Source of the DNA: Flavobacterium cheongpyeongense | GTDB lineage: Bacteria; Bacteroidota; Bacteroidia; Flavobacteriales; Flavobacteriaceae | Direction of reading: 5' to 3' | DNA: 64,000 nt | Assembly: GCF_003202435.1 (NCBI RefSeq) | Contig: NZ_QJHK01000001.1 | Coordinates: 489,326-553,325 of the forward strand | Made by a program: the position numbers and the translations under genes | The notes under the pieces: generated by a model | Told to the model about the DNA's origin: nothing | What the model saw: the letters and a program-made list of their open reading frames with translations, nothing else | Databases searched by the model: none | Shown here: positions 21,201-29,411 of the stretch, in pieces | How positions within the stretch are numbered: position 1 is the first letter of the stretch | Layout of the letters: each line of letters opens with the position of its first letter

Positions 21201-24200
21201 GACTTAAATGAACAAGAAATAATTAAAACTATTCATCTGAATAATTTTGCAGCTACGAATGAATATGGAGCTGGAGCAGATCGTGGTTTTTGTAATTTTA
21301 TAAGTTCATACCCTTCATCTTCATCATCAACATCAAGAAAATCAGCCTCTTCGTCAACAGATGATTCTACAATGTATGCTATAGATGCTTCCGGAGTAAT
21401 TACAGTTACAAATGCAAACGGTACTACCGCTCGTATGGCTTCCGCTTCCTCAACAGAATCCTGCTCCACCTGTATCCCGCAAACCGTAATTCCGGTAGCC
21501 TGCGATAGTAAAAAAGCAGCATTTTTAAGTAAAATGGGGGGACTTATAGAAGACTATACAGTAGCACAATCTACCCTTGATAATTTTTGCAGTAACAACT
21601 ACCAATACATTTCAGATAGTTATTTGTATTATCTTGAAAAATTACAGGTAAAAAAGCTTTATGACATCCGTTTCAGAACGCTTGCAGAATTTGGAGATAC
21701 GTATTTGCATTATGGTTTTAACGGAATCAATGCCGTAATAGACCAATACAAAAAATATTATGACGAAAATAAAGTAGTAAACAATGAGGCAAATCCTGAT
21801 ATACTCAACTGGAATGAATGGGTAGAAACTGTTTTTAGACCAGACAATACAGGCAAAGTTTGCCCTCCGGCAGCATTAAGCTCATCTGTTTCCCCTGCTT
21901 TACCGGAAGAAACAGAATCTACTTGTGAAAAACTGGTTAAAAATATTGCAGAAGCTTTCTCAGCAGACAACTTTAATAATTGGCTACAGGAGAAGCGTAA
22001 AGAATTTATAGCATCTTATATCAAAAAAGCGATGTCTGATGTCGTTGAGACTCTTGACATGACGTACTATGATCAGGAATACCAATACACTCTTTATTAT
22101 TACGATCAGGCAGGAAATCTTACCCAGACCGTTCCCCCGGAAGGAGTAAAACGCTTTTCACCGGCAGAGATTACAACTAAGAATGCCCTCATTGAAGCTC
22201 ACAAAGCGGCAGCAGATCCACTTAACCCGGCTATGAGTGAGAATGGAAATTTACTACCTGGGCATAAACTCAAAACGCAGTATGGTTACAATTCATTAAA
22301 CCAATTGGTCTGGCAGAGTACTCCTGATGGTGGCGTAACCCGTTTTGCTTATGATCAACTGGGCAGGATTATCGCTTCTCAAAATAATAAACAGCTAACT
22401 TCTGGTATTGCTAAAATGAGCTACACCAATTATGATAGCTTGGGCAGGATCAAGGAGGCCGGGGAAATAGAAAGTTCTGTAGTGAATACAAATAACCCAT
22501 CCCAGTCTGTAAGTTATAGCATATCTCCTGAAGGAAGATTAGTGCGCAGTCCTCATCCGGATGAAAATGATGAACCATACGGAATAGTAGACAGCTTTGA
22601 TTCTAATTTACCTAAAAATCAGGTTACCAGAACGATTTATGATGAAGACCCGGAGGTAGAAACAGATGTACTAGCTTCTTATTTATTTACAACCAATACA
22701 ACACCGGGCTTCAATCCTGCTTACAACAACCGCAATAGGGTAACCGGTATTTTTTATCACGAAAATTACAGCAATCCGTTAGTTTTTGACAATGCTATTC
22801 TTTACAACTATGATGTTCATGGAAATGTAAAGGAAATTGTGAATTATTATACCGCTTTAAAAGATGAAAATTGTCAGGAAACGGTTATTAACGCTGCTAC
22901 AGGACAACTAAACGATTGCGAGGCGCACTTAAAACGTATTGTTTACGATTACGATTTAATTAGCGGTAATGTCAACACGGTTAAATTCCAGCCAAACAGA
23001 CCGGATCAGTTTATACACCGCTACAACTATGATGCTGATAACCGCATTGTAAATGTAGAAACCTCTGCCAATGGGGTACTTTGGGAAAAAGATGCCAGTT
23101 ATCAGTATTATCCACACGGACCATTAGCCAGAGTAGAATTAGGAGACAAAAAAGTGCAGGGAATCGATTACGCCTATACTTTGCAGGGATGGCTTAAAAC
23201 AGTAAATGGCGAAAACTTAGCAAATAGTACTAATGATTTGGGGCAGGACGGCTCACTCAATGGAACGACCAAAACCAAAGATGCTTTTGGTTATTCATTA
23301 AGCTATTATGACCACGATTACAATGCTATTTACGGCGATACAGATACTGATGCATTTAAACCTTTAATGGTAAGCCGTAACGCAACGGGAGCTACCCTTC
23401 AGGATTTATACAACGGGAATATTAAGCAAATGACAACAGCTATTCGCAAAGGAGGCGATCAGCTGCTTGCTATTCAAAAGAACAATTACAGTTACGATCA
23501 GCTTAATCGTATCAAATCGATGACTTCTCAGGCTTTTGATGCTTTGACAATGGAGGCTTCCAAAAGTTATGAGTCCAGCTATTCTTACGATAGAAACGGG
23601 AATTTGCTAACGATGAGAAATACGGCACCCGGTGTTTATCCAAACTCAAGAACCCCAACTTTGAAAAATCCGGAGATGGACAACTTTACCTATAAATATA
23701 AGTCAGGGACCAACAAACTAACCAATGTTTTTGATATTGCCAATGATATATTTACCGAAACAGGTATTGATATCAAGCAGAATCTAAATGAAAAAGCGGC
23801 TTATAATGAATCTAATCCTGATACTCACAATTATATTTACGATGCTATAGGGCAATTGATAGAGGACAAAAATGAAGGTCTGATTATTGATTGGCGTGTA
23901 GATGGCAAAGTCAAAAAAGTGACGAATAGTAAAATAGGAATTACTATTGACTTTGAATACGATGGACTGGGCAATCGAATAGCCAAACGTGTACAACGCG
24001 GACTTGATGTAACCCGTACCCATTACACCCGTGATGCACAAGGCAATGTACTGGGCGTGTATGAAGAAAAATACAAAGCTAAAGAAGGAACGCTGCAAAA
24101 CGACCTGAACCTTAACAACTACAACATTAATGCTGTAGCAGTAAAACGTGCTATTAACAACATTTATGCTACTAGTGATGGCAGTAATTCCAGTGTGGGT

Positions 24201-27200
24201 AAAAACGGGAATTTAACTCTGGAAGCGGGGAATTCCATCACGCTTAAAAATTTCACGGCAGCTCAGGGAAGTACCTTTACAGCCCGAATTACACCGGTAC
24301 AGGCCAACAGCAACGAGTCTGAATATGTCCTGAAAGAACACCATCTTTTTGGCAGCAGCCGATTAGGACTGGAGGAAGCCAATTTGCCAATATACCAATA
24401 CGAACGATCTTCAAATGCGACTACTCAGAAAATAAGTACAAGTAAAATGGCTGTTACGGAAACAGCAACAGCTGATTTATCAAGTGAAATGCAGCAAGTT
24501 CAGGCACAATCAGTAATTACGGGTCCTGTATCAGTTGTTCGTGATTATTCGTTATATCTTAATTCAGGTACTACTGCTACTTGGCCAATGGTTAATAGTG
24601 CTACTCTATTATCAAAGCCAAACGAAATGAACATTGCTTTGCAAACAAAATTTAAGCTGAATGATACTTCTATTGCGAATGGAACTTATGCAATTGGACA
24701 ATTAGAATATAAAGCTTTGGCACCAGTTACAGCTGATACCAATTATCAAATACCAACTTCAGCCGGAACAACTTGTATAAATGTGATTCAGACAGGAGTA
24801 GAAGGAGTAGATTTATATGCAAAATCAGGATCTGGTTGTAATAACCAAACTATTGATTTTGGTACAGTTTTAAACCAGAACCAAAATGGTTTTGTAGAAT
24901 ATCAGGTACCTTATGAAAGTGCTACAAAATCAAATACAGTAGGTATGACTATTGGAGGTGTTTTTTATGGATTTAAAGTTACAATGACAAGGACTTCATC
25001 AACAGCTCATACAAATAAATTAGAACGTGTTATAGGTAGTACAGCAACAACTTTATACAGTCAGTCTGTAACGAATACTAATCGGATAAATTTGAAAATA
25101 GCCAGGGTTAATGGAGTAGTAACTTTAGGGTATTATAATACTTCGGGGGTCTGGACTACGTATACGGCAGCATCTGGGCTTTCTCAATTAGCGACCTTAA
25201 AATGTACTTTTGTAAACAATAATAGCTATATATATGGTTTTAGAGTTAATAGATCTGTAACCTCAAATCAGGAAATTACAAATCAGGCTTTAATTACATT
25301 AAATAAAACAGCTTCAGGATTTCAAACCAGGTTAGATTTATCTCAAAGAACAGCTACTAATCCGTTGAAAGAATTTAGCGTTGTTTCTGGTTATAAAACA
25401 GCGGCAGAATATTCCAAAGGGATTGATTTGAATTTTAATGCTAATTTTAAAGACAAAGTATTTAGTTATTTGGTTAATAATGAATCTCAGCCGATTACTA
25501 ATTCGGATTGGGTTGCTTCTTCAACTACGTATCCTATTATTAATCAAAACAAATTGGGAGGAGTAATCAATTCAAAAAATGCACTTTCATTTGATCTGTG
25601 TTATTTTGATTATACAATGAGTCCGTATGAGGCTCCCGTTTCAGTACAATCATTTTCTTTTAATGATGCTACCAGCAATACCATTACTGATAATGCACCT
25701 GTATCTGCTTCCGGAACAGCTATGACGGTATCCCCAGCAGTGGTTAGGTCACTTTCAGGACTTTGTCAGACCGATTCTGATGGCGATGGAATTTATGATA
25801 TGAATGAAGATGTAAATCAGGATAATGATCTTGCTAATGATGATACAGATGGCGATGGTATTCCTAATTATCAGGATAGCGACGATGATGGCGACGGTGT
25901 ACTTACTATAAAGGAAGGGCCAAATGTGATAAGAAATCAATTCACACCTTTTACTATTGTAAATACATCATTAAATACAGATGGCGATGGCATTCCTAAC
26001 TATCTCGATATTGATGATGATGGCGATGAAGTTGCAACAAAATATGAAGGAACAAATGCACAGGGAATCGGTCGGGATACAGATCAGGATGGAATTTATG
26101 ATTATTTGGATAAAGACGATGATGGTGACGGAGTTTATACTAAATATGAAGGCGTTAATCCCGATGGCGACTTAAACCCCAATACAGGTAACACCCTTAA
26201 TACGGATCATTTCACAGATAGATACGGAAAATGGGTTGTAGATTTAGTACCTGATTATTTAGACAATGATGACGATGGTGATGGTGTGCTTACGATGTAT
26301 GAAGGAGCTAATCCTGATGGCGACGGAAATCCTAATACCGGTACTACATTAAATACAGATGCTCCGGTCGAAAATAATCCGAATCCTAATATGAGGGAAG
26401 ATGCCATACCTAATTATTTGGACTTTGATGACGATGGCGATGGTTATGCTACCTGGGAAGAAGGAGCTAACCCTGATGGAGACGGAAATCCAAATACCGG
26501 GGTTACGCTTGATACCGATAATGAAGGTATACCGGACTATCTTGATTATTCGAATACTGTTTATCCGGCAACACGACCAATAGTGTTAAATAATTATGTA
26601 AATTTGACAGGAGATAAACAATACGAACTTTCCAACCATTTAGGAAATGTACTTTCGGTAATTTCAGATAAGAAAATACCATCGTTGTCTTCTGGTGCTT
26701 TAGCGTATTTTAATCCTGAAGTTCTTAGTTATAGTGATTATTATCCTTTTGGAATGCTAGTACCTTCGCGACATGGGAAGTCTGAAGATTATCGTTACGG
26801 ATTTAATGGAAAGGAAAAGGACGATGAGTTGAAAGGCGAAGGAAATAGTTATGATTTTGGAGCGAGGATGTTAGACCCTAGAGTAGGAAGATTTTTTACA
26901 AAAGATCCTGATTTTAGTCTTTATCCTTTTATGAGCCCATATTGTTATGCTGCAAATAGTCCTATTTATCTTTTGGATAGTCAAGGAAAGGGACCAAAAC
27001 CATCTGTTAGGTTATTATTTTATGGTGGAGCTAGAACGGCGGGGGATAATTCTTCGTTTTATTTTGCTGCACATAATGTAAATAGTGATTATGGTGGAGA
27101 TGGACTGAAATCAAGTATGTATTTTGCTGAATCTGGTAAATATGTTGTTGATAAGATTAATGATCAAAAAGATGGCTCTATACAATCTATAGATTTTTTT

Positions 27201-27749
27201 ACTCACGGTTCACAATATGCTCTTTATATGGTGAAAAATGGTGAAACTAATAAACCTGGTTCGACTGCTGGGGATATTCCTAAAGATGATACAGAATCTA
27301 ATAATTTATATGCCTCAAAAACAGTTAAAGCAGTTCAAAGCTGGGGAGGTGGAGATGACACAAGAACTGTAAATTCAATCAATGTGTCTAAATTTGCAGA
27401 CAATGCAAAAATAGAAATACACGGTTGTAATACTGCGGGTTCTACTTTGGCTGTTGACAATATAGCAACTAATATTTCTGAAGCGCTGTTTGCAGGAGGT
27501 AAAGAAAGAGCTGTAGTGATAGGACACAATACAAAAGCTAATCCAAAAATTAATGGAGAAAAGACAACCAATAAACAACAAGATTATAGACACGGTTCTA
27601 GGGTTGTTTATCATAATGGTGAGGTGTTGTTTACCACAAATATAAAAGGCAGAATAAAAGCAAAGGTCATAAATCATTATTTAGATAAAAAGAAAGCAGA
27701 AGGTAGTGATTATGAATCTTCTGAATACACTTCAAAAACTAAACTATAA
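15300..27749 (+). CDS. Giant DUF6443/RHS-repeat polymorphic toxin with C-terminal peptidase-like tip
   Basis: 4149 aa. A signal peptide (ends near LSAQVQ) is followed by a beta-rich region and a DUF6443-like domain around residues 305-370 (QFQASYAEDGKKKEVVSYFD...GEVIYDAQGRPA). A long Cys-containing insert follows, then a TSP3-like unit (residues about 1602-1637) and a Ser-rich linker (about 2002-2025). RHS/YD repeats run from about 2266 to 2920 (YYYDQAGNLTQT, YDQLGRIIASQ, YEYDGLGNRIAK). A LamG-like beta sandwich insert (about 3080-3450) precedes calcium-binding TSP3 repeats (3491-3749, DSDGDGIYD and DDDGDGV types). The RHS core closes with YGFNGKEKDDE and FGARMLDPRVGRFF near residue 3860. The remaining 260 residues are a variable toxin tip. 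It has a His (residue 3969, THGSQ) and a Cys (4043, IHGCNTAGS), which suggests a caspase-like clan CD cysteine peptidase. The stop overlaps the next gene by one base (TAATG). Confidence 0.85.
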   Translation: MKLSLNVLSKKISLIGLLFFTMILSAQVQEKEYTNFTPTAITAFGTAPVSVFDSEASFPNQNNLGTYCYLSLNIDNNLAPYVTYTLKATFRITPVKQDGTDDTSFDKELTVNYNPNPANSGGTNFHDLSYLKIENRFGIKVQLLSYSALNTNNVSIVPNNAFVNMGFKARRYYTVSEQLLNPIGAINAPASSISLNWESLPGALEYELEWTWIDNYSNENITTPLPGDQIPFSERDFELNNTRIITSKNTFEIPLIYGNGYLIYRVRGISRNTESVKYYGNWSSGTSLKTTIADWPHQSVVSEHEAGKNWQFQASYAEDGKKKEVVSYFDGSLRNRQTVTKINTDNTTIVGEVIYDAQGRPAVEILPAPNKDATIHYFKNYNLNNQNKLYSFKDFDLDEGNCVSTISGMSENSGSSRYYSPSGFADFSLRTNQAYVPDAKLYPFSQIEYTPDNTGRVSRKGGVGPEHQLGTGHEMKYLYTTPTAPELHRLFGYSVGEASHYKKNMVIDPNKQVSVSYLDPQGRTIATALSGKSPVNLSGLLEENTDTTENGHGSTTADLLNKITPADTDTTKDNNILQATGKYPLNNDVLALSKSIEVSNNGSAYEFEYSLNQTSSFSPFYCSTGLYPFVYDVKLSLKDNCGIEKLVAPIAATVGTTSFSGTNIPAVLPAVKPKATLDTGSYSLRKEIKVNEKALNDYADHYIKKLKTPGSGCYIDPADPTFGLAPNAQLAYDCNTTCETCMTSIGTKVSYVQKAFDNLYGKVDEQNSKVTVSETGSTINALLNDDYTDLEGNLIQPSDVNGLKTRFVREWDLLNKECATICNPTSIEFETACQMNENLLVSDLRPNGQYGATNANITDENGVETLDANGNPVPNPNFDKLSIFNSNGGLFYNGDTTQNDWKHPITPYTIEGVESFITVEVIDRTKTPFLCNPRVDVNPVLKTVKNADGSFSTVQNPDGSDIWQVKPENLSNVKDFIANWDDSWAQSLLPYHPEYKYLEYTREICKRTNNFNISGIPETPLSSDGYDSYLMNITTYAEANTKGLIDFDSAGNLGKLQIYSKDPYFQQVQLASPFEDTALYNMRVGSGSIMYQAINSSYIGQNNNNLTMYQAALQGVLCNSFSECNLTNVTLSDPVQKNEVWNAYKALYIGLKNKIKHIFMNIYAMKAKTYNGCIGTGEGSARITDVLTDNFPQKSTLATYIQSNTTTTGSLCESSSASLYQTKQKNYLPADFGYNSSIDPQVASDNLVKSAHFEYYAQTGNCPLLLDLEMLLNGFFKDKITYPSPTSLNNVSFNRQYLTKALMEKLMVATGSLTVAELFTAGLKPLNIKTTFSGNTLNMNFYPTTGGGFDTCPITIELPVTGGYTWANYGSAWNIKNLKQVYYDVSSSKPSTKKFRYSIVAQIGAVGNDAVLNEIVLNGETCAPIGECGIGATVGEALDPNAASNDQGIGCNKRAKFEKAFQGLLNELKKKGTLFSTTAVNLSSYPGYTSSYLAEYFGQDASTTWRSESEGVATGFILEKTVAGSTVEISRIWTSYPDNASGLKGLNFSNFDAVNFKDSDSFSFTLSGGTIAAGKKVSVGGDFYTPVLNFNCCPIQNPWANDSDHDGVLDDLDNCPTTANTDQLDINKDGIGDICQNLPTCSPAPNVSVCANTADEIAFEIGVKNVINQILSDPASYDEYGNLLTPYRICSDYPHMANLIANAHLTEHFQVLKDRDQSASCMAKGNVKLYKFRLTKDVDDSISVSFYNENQEDQGHFRLRVHYLTAADGTYEKSTFFNKIDIVANKIVNTNYDSKSIKCVDVAVSNYIVVNDMSCYSLAVDFCDFLAPLPYVAVSACTGNTESEVIYETNLKDVLNQIITTGYTNNTILNSADNPVMMRFINESSLVEHFKGRREYEISIDPNSLNTPIQLTKYSIYGYNAGNQLQLTFYNDQNSFNGFMVIELPSYTKTINQIDVIGNFEAKISFTDLNEQEIIKTIHLNNFAATNEYGAGADRGFCNFISSYPSSSSSTSRKSASSSTDDSTMYAIDASGVITVTNANGTTARMASASSTESCSTCIPQTVIPVACDSKKAAFLSKMGGLIEDYTVAQSTLDNFCSNNYQYISDSYLYYLEKLQVKKLYDIRFRTLAEFGDTYLHYGFNGINAVIDQYKKYYDENKVVNNEANPDILNWNEWVETVFRPDNTGKVCPPAALSSSVSPALPEETESTCEKLVKNIAEAFSADNFNNWLQEKRKEFIASYIKKAMSDVVETLDMTYYDQEYQYTLYYYDQAGNLTQTVPPEGVKRFSPAEITTKNALIEAHKAAADPLNPAMSENGNLLPGHKLKTQYGYNSLNQLVWQSTPDGGVTRFAYDQLGRIIASQNNKQLTSGIAKMSYTNYDSLGRIKEAGEIESSVVNTNNPSQSVSYSISPEGRLVRSPHPDENDEPYGIVDSFDSNLPKNQVTRTIYDEDPEVETDVLASYLFTTNTTPGFNPAYNNRNRVTGIFYHENYSNPLVFDNAILYNYDVHGNVKEIVNYYTALKDENCQETVINAATGQLNDCEAHLKRIVYDYDLISGNVNTVKFQPNRPDQFIHRYNYDADNRIVNVETSANGVLWEKDASYQYYPHGPLARVELGDKKVQGIDYAYTLQGWLKTVNGENLANSTNDLGQDGSLNGTTKTKDAFGYSLSYYDHDYNAIYGDTDTDAFKPLMVSRNATGATLQDLYNGNIKQMTTAIRKGGDQLLAIQKNNYSYDQLNRIKSMTSQAFDALTMEASKSYESSYSYDRNGNLLTMRNTAPGVYPNSRTPTLKNPEMDNFTYKYKSGTNKLTNVFDIANDIFTETGIDIKQNLNEKAAYNESNPDTHNYIYDAIGQLIEDKNEGLIIDWRVDGKVKKVTNSKIGITIDFEYDGLGNRIAKRVQRGLDVTRTHYTRDAQGNVLGVYEEKYKAKEGTLQNDLNLNNYNINAVAVKRAINNIYATSDGSNSSVGKNGNLTLEAGNSITLKNFTAAQGSTFTARITPVQANSNESEYVLKEHHLFGSSRLGLEEANLPIYQYERSSNATTQKISTSKMAVTETATADLSSEMQQVQAQSVITGPVSVVRDYSLYLNSGTTATWPMVNSATLLSKPNEMNIALQTKFKLNDTSIANGTYAIGQLEYKALAPVTADTNYQIPTSAGTTCINVIQTGVEGVDLYAKSGSGCNNQTIDFGTVLNQNQNGFVEYQVPYESATKSNTVGMTIGGVFYGFKVTMTRTSSTAHTNKLERVIGSTATTLYSQSVTNTNRINLKIARVNGVVTLGYYNTSGVWTTYTAASGLSQLATLKCTFVNNNSYIYGFRVNRSVTSNQEITNQALITLNKTASGFQTRLDLSQRTATNPLKEFSVVSGYKTAAEYSKGIDLNFNANFKDKVFSYLVNNESQPITNSDWVASSTTYPIINQNKLGGVINSKNALSFDLCYFDYTMSPYEAPVSVQSFSFNDATSNTITDNAPVSASGTAMTVSPAVVRSLSGLCQTDSDGDGIYDMNEDVNQDNDLANDDTDGDGIPNYQDSDDDGDGVLTIKEGPNVIRNQFTPFTIVNTSLNTDGDGIPNYLDIDDDGDEVATKYEGTNAQGIGRDTDQDGIYDYLDKDDDGDGVYTKYEGVNPDGDLNPNTGNTLNTDHFTDRYGKWVVDLVPDYLDNDDDGDGVLTMYEGANPDGDGNPNTGTTLNTDAPVENNPNPNMREDAIPNYLDFDDDGDGYATWEEGANPDGDGNPNTGVTLDTDNEGIPDYLDYSNTVYPATRPIVLNNYVNLTGDKQYELSNHLGNVLSVISDKKIPSLSSGALAYFNPEVLSYSDYYPFGMLVPSRHGKSEDYRYGFNGKEKDDELKGEGNSYDFGARMLDPRVGRFFTKDPDFSLYPFMSPYCYAANSPIYLLDSQGKGPKPSVRLLFYGGARTAGDNSSFYFAAHNVNSDYGGDGLKSSMYFAESGKYVVDKINDQKDGSIQSIDFFTHGSQYALYMVKNGETNKPGSTAGDIPKDDTESNNLYASKTVKAVQSWGGGDDTRTVNSINVSKFADNAKIEIHGCNTAGSTLAVDNIATNISEALFAGGKERAVVIGHNTKANPKINGEKTTNKQQDYRHGSRVVYHNGEVLFTTNIKGRIKAKVINHYLDKKKAEGSDYESSEYTSKTKL
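25997..26786 (+). repeat. Parental copy of the tip-exchange homology block (TSP3 + RHS core)
   Basis: This part of the giant RHS gene is nearly identical to 30133-30922 in front of orphan tip 1 (offset 4136). Its first about 690 bp are also nearly identical to the block in front of orphan tip 2. Identity stops within the RHS core just before the variable tip, so recombination in this block would swap tips in frame. Confidence 0.85.
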
Positions 27750-28126
27750 TGTTTTTAAAAAACAAAACTATTTTAATCTTTACTATATTATTAGTATTGT
27801 TAAATCAAGCTTGTACATCATCGAAAGGTGTTGTACAAGTTCTTTGTAATTATCAAATGAATGCCTGTGGTGATTGCACTGCCCAATATAAGGTCAAGTC
27901 TGTTTTGAGTGTTAAAAATGATAATCATATTTATCTAAAAGGGAAAACTATAAAAATAATATACTTTAAAGATAATAAAGAGGTAGATATTTCTTTTGGT
28001 ATAAAAGAGTGTCTAATTTGTTATGATTTTATTGCAGAAGGAGAACTTATTAAAAGCGGAAATGAATACACACTATATGCAACTAAATTTACTAGAAAAT
28101 TGCGAAAAGAATGTTGTGATAAATAA
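27749..28126 (+). CDS. Candidate immunity lipoprotein for the RHS tip
   Basis: 125 aa with a lipobox (LLVLLNQACTSS). The mature part is Cys-rich (eight Cys beyond the lipobox, including NACGDC, ECLICY and ECC near the end), so it may be disulphide-stabilised in the periplasm. It begins within the stop codon of the 4149-aa toxin gene (TAATG). This is the classical location and coupling of a cognate immunity gene. A lipoprotein location would fit neutralisation of an incoming peptidase in the periplasm. No family is recognised; immunity is inferred from position only. Confidence 0.6.
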   Translation: MFLKNKTILIFTILLVLLNQACTSSKGVVQVLCNYQMNACGDCTAQYKVKSVLSVKNDNHIYLKGKTIKIIYFKDNKEVDISFGIKECLICYDFIAEGELIKSGNEYTLYATKFTRKLRKECCDK

Positions 28127-28648
28127 TTATATTTTTTCTATAAAAAACACACATCCATTAGCATCTAAATCTATAATATAAGTTGATGTGTCAAACTCTA
28201 TTACATAAATAGGCTCTTCAATATCATAAGATATTATTGACCAGTAATAATTTAATTCTTTTTTATTAGGTTTTCTTAATTTGTGACTTTGGTTATTTAG
28301 GCAAATAAATTTCCAAATATCATTATGCTCCTCGGAGTTTTTAAATGCTCTTCCCTGTTTTACTATTATTTTTCTTCTTATTGGTATATGAAAATTGACA
28401 TTTATACCAGTTAACTTACTATTAAGTCCATTCTTAATTATTGTTTCCCAAAAATTTGGACCAATTATTAATGTTTTACTAACATTCAAGGTGTTAGTGT
28501 TGACAAGTAAAGAATTTTCAATATTTAAAATAGCTTTTCTGTTTATGCTGTCGTGTGCTTTAATGTATGCAATCTCATTATTTTTTTGGGCAAAAGAAAA
28601 ATTTAATATACCTATAATAAACAGAAATGTAATGTGATTTTTAATCAT
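28127..28648 (-). CDS. Secreted protein, unknown function
   Basis: 173 aa with a signal peptide (FLFIIGILNFSFAQ). The mature protein has an Asn/Lys-rich N-terminus and a beta-rich C-terminus (IYVIEFDTSTYIIDLDANG). Its stop lies immediately next to the stop of the immunity candidate (convergent, no spacer). I do not recognise the family. It may be another effector-related or immunity-like accessory gene, but nothing beyond location supports that. Confidence 0.55.
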   Translation of the reverse strand: MIKNHITFLFIIGILNFSFAQKNNEIAYIKAHDSINRKAILNIENSLLVNTNTLNVSKTLIIGPNFWETIIKNGLNSKLTGINVNFHIPIRRKIIVKQGRAFKNSEEHNDIWKFICLNNQSHKLRKPNKKELNYYWSIISYDIEEPIYVIEFDTSTYIIDLDANGCVFFIEKI

Positions 28649-28697
28649 AATTTATTTATTTAAACTTTAACAAATATTACTTATATCCTTTTTATAA

Positions 28698-29036
28698 TTA
28701 AGAAGAATAAGCTTTTTTAGTTTTATGGTCACGTATTAAGGCATCTATTACGGAGTATATTTTTTCTTTTTCAGAAAGTGGTAATTTTTGAATTTCTTTA
28801 ATTCGTTTTACGGCTTCATTATCTAAAACTTCTTCCTTGTCTTCCTCTCCTGCCAAATAATCTAAAGAAACACCTAAAACATCTGCAATACGTTTAGCAT
28901 ATTCTACAGATGGTACAGCATCACCACGTTCGTATTTAGAAATCGCATCTCTTGAAATACCAGTTGCTTCTGCAAGGGCTATTTGTGAAAGATTTTTAGC
29001 TTTTTTTAATTGTGTTATTTTTTCTCCAAACTTCAT
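28698..29036 (-). CDS. XRE-family transcriptional regulator (Cro/cI HTH)
   Basis: 112 aa from the ATG at 29036. An upstream in-frame ATG at 29054 would add six residues, but the HTH family normally begins at MKFGEKI. The HTH covers residues about 3-58: LKKAKNLSQIALAEATGISR, DAISKYERGDAVPSVEYAKR and IADVLGVSLDYL. The C-terminal helix (EAVKRIKEIQKLP...SVIDALIRDHK) is the common dimerisation tail of flavobacterial HTH_3 proteins. It lies beside the toxin reservoir and is divergent from a broken ORF at 29188, so it may have controlled that neighbour. A link to the RHS genes is not shown. Confidence 0.85.
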   Translation of the reverse strand: MKFGEKITQLKKAKNLSQIALAEATGISRDAISKYERGDAVPSVEYAKRIADVLGVSLDYLAGEEDKEEVLDNEAVKRIKEIQKLPLSEKEKIYSVIDALIRDHKTKKAYSS

Positions 29037-29076
29037 AGTATATAATAAAAACAAGGCTTAATCGTATGATGTTCTG

Positions 29077-29084
29077 CAAAAGTA
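29077..29084 (-). promoter_or_regulatory. -7 box of the XRE regulator gene
   Basis: The minus strand reads TACTTTTG, a TAnnTTTG match about 40 bp upstream of the ATG at 29036. A clear -33 TTG is not visible. Confidence 0.4.
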
Positions 29085-29187
29085 ATCATTTATTGTAATA
29101 AAAAAATAAAATAATACTTGACTTGTTGTATAATATTACCTAATATTGCTGAAAATATTACGCAGATAATAAATAATTATACAAACT

Positions 29188-29247
29188 ATGTCAAATCTCA
29201 ACACATCAAACCCAAACAATTACATCTACGACACCAAACTCCCGATC
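29188..29247 (+). pseudogene. 5' fragment of a broken gene, cut by a repeat
   Basis: An ATG and about 20 codons (MSNLNTSNPNNYIYDTKLPI) look like a normal gene start, divergent from the XRE gene. From 29248 the reading frame continues into a dispersed repeat (QRNDSADLQSVP) found elsewhere in this locus. The apparent 71-aa ORF is therefore a chimera of a gene start and repeat DNA, and probably not functional. Confidence 0.4.
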
Positions 29248-29301
29248 GCTCGGATATATCAACGCAACGATAGCGCAGATTTGCAATCTGTGCCCGCAAA
29301 G
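29248..29301 (+). repeat. REP-like palindromic repeat, type 2
   Basis: It contains a lead segment (GCTCGGATATATCAACGCAA) and then ATAGCG plus a hairpin CAGATT-TGC-AATCTG. The lead segment recurs at 32275-32306, and in variant form at 29385-29411. The head (R-TAGCG) and the TGC loop resemble the type 1 REPs at 30111 and 63411. Confidence 0.6.
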
Positions 29302-29320
29302 AGAATAAAACAAGTTTATG

Positions 29321-29348
29321 AAAAAACAGGCAATTTGTCTGTTTTTTT
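29321..29348 (+). terminator. Intrinsic terminator in front of the HExxH remnant
   Basis: Stem AAAAAACAG/CTGTTTTTT with a 9-nt loop and a T run. It would block read-through into the orphan toxin remnant downstream. Confidence 0.65.
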
Positions 29349-29384
29349 GTTTTTAAGAAAGTTGCTTCCCAAATTAGCTTTTAG

Positions 29385-29411
29385 TATATCGACACAACGA
29401 TAGCGCAGAAA
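29385..29411 (+). repeat. Partial copy of REP-like type 2 lead segment
   Basis: TATATCGACACAACGATAGC matches the repeat at 29253 and 32280 with two substitutions. The following frame enters the HExxH toxin remnant directly. Confidence 0.5.

Noticed and set aside
25981..26583. Overlapping plus-strand ORFs rich in Met/Ile inside the TSP3 region
   Set aside because: They are out-of-frame readings of the GAT-GGC-GAT repeat coding sequence of the giant RHS gene.
29188..29403. 71-aa ORF as an intact gene
   Set aside because: Only the first about 20 codons look like a gene start. The rest is translated REP-like repeat and a terminator hairpin.
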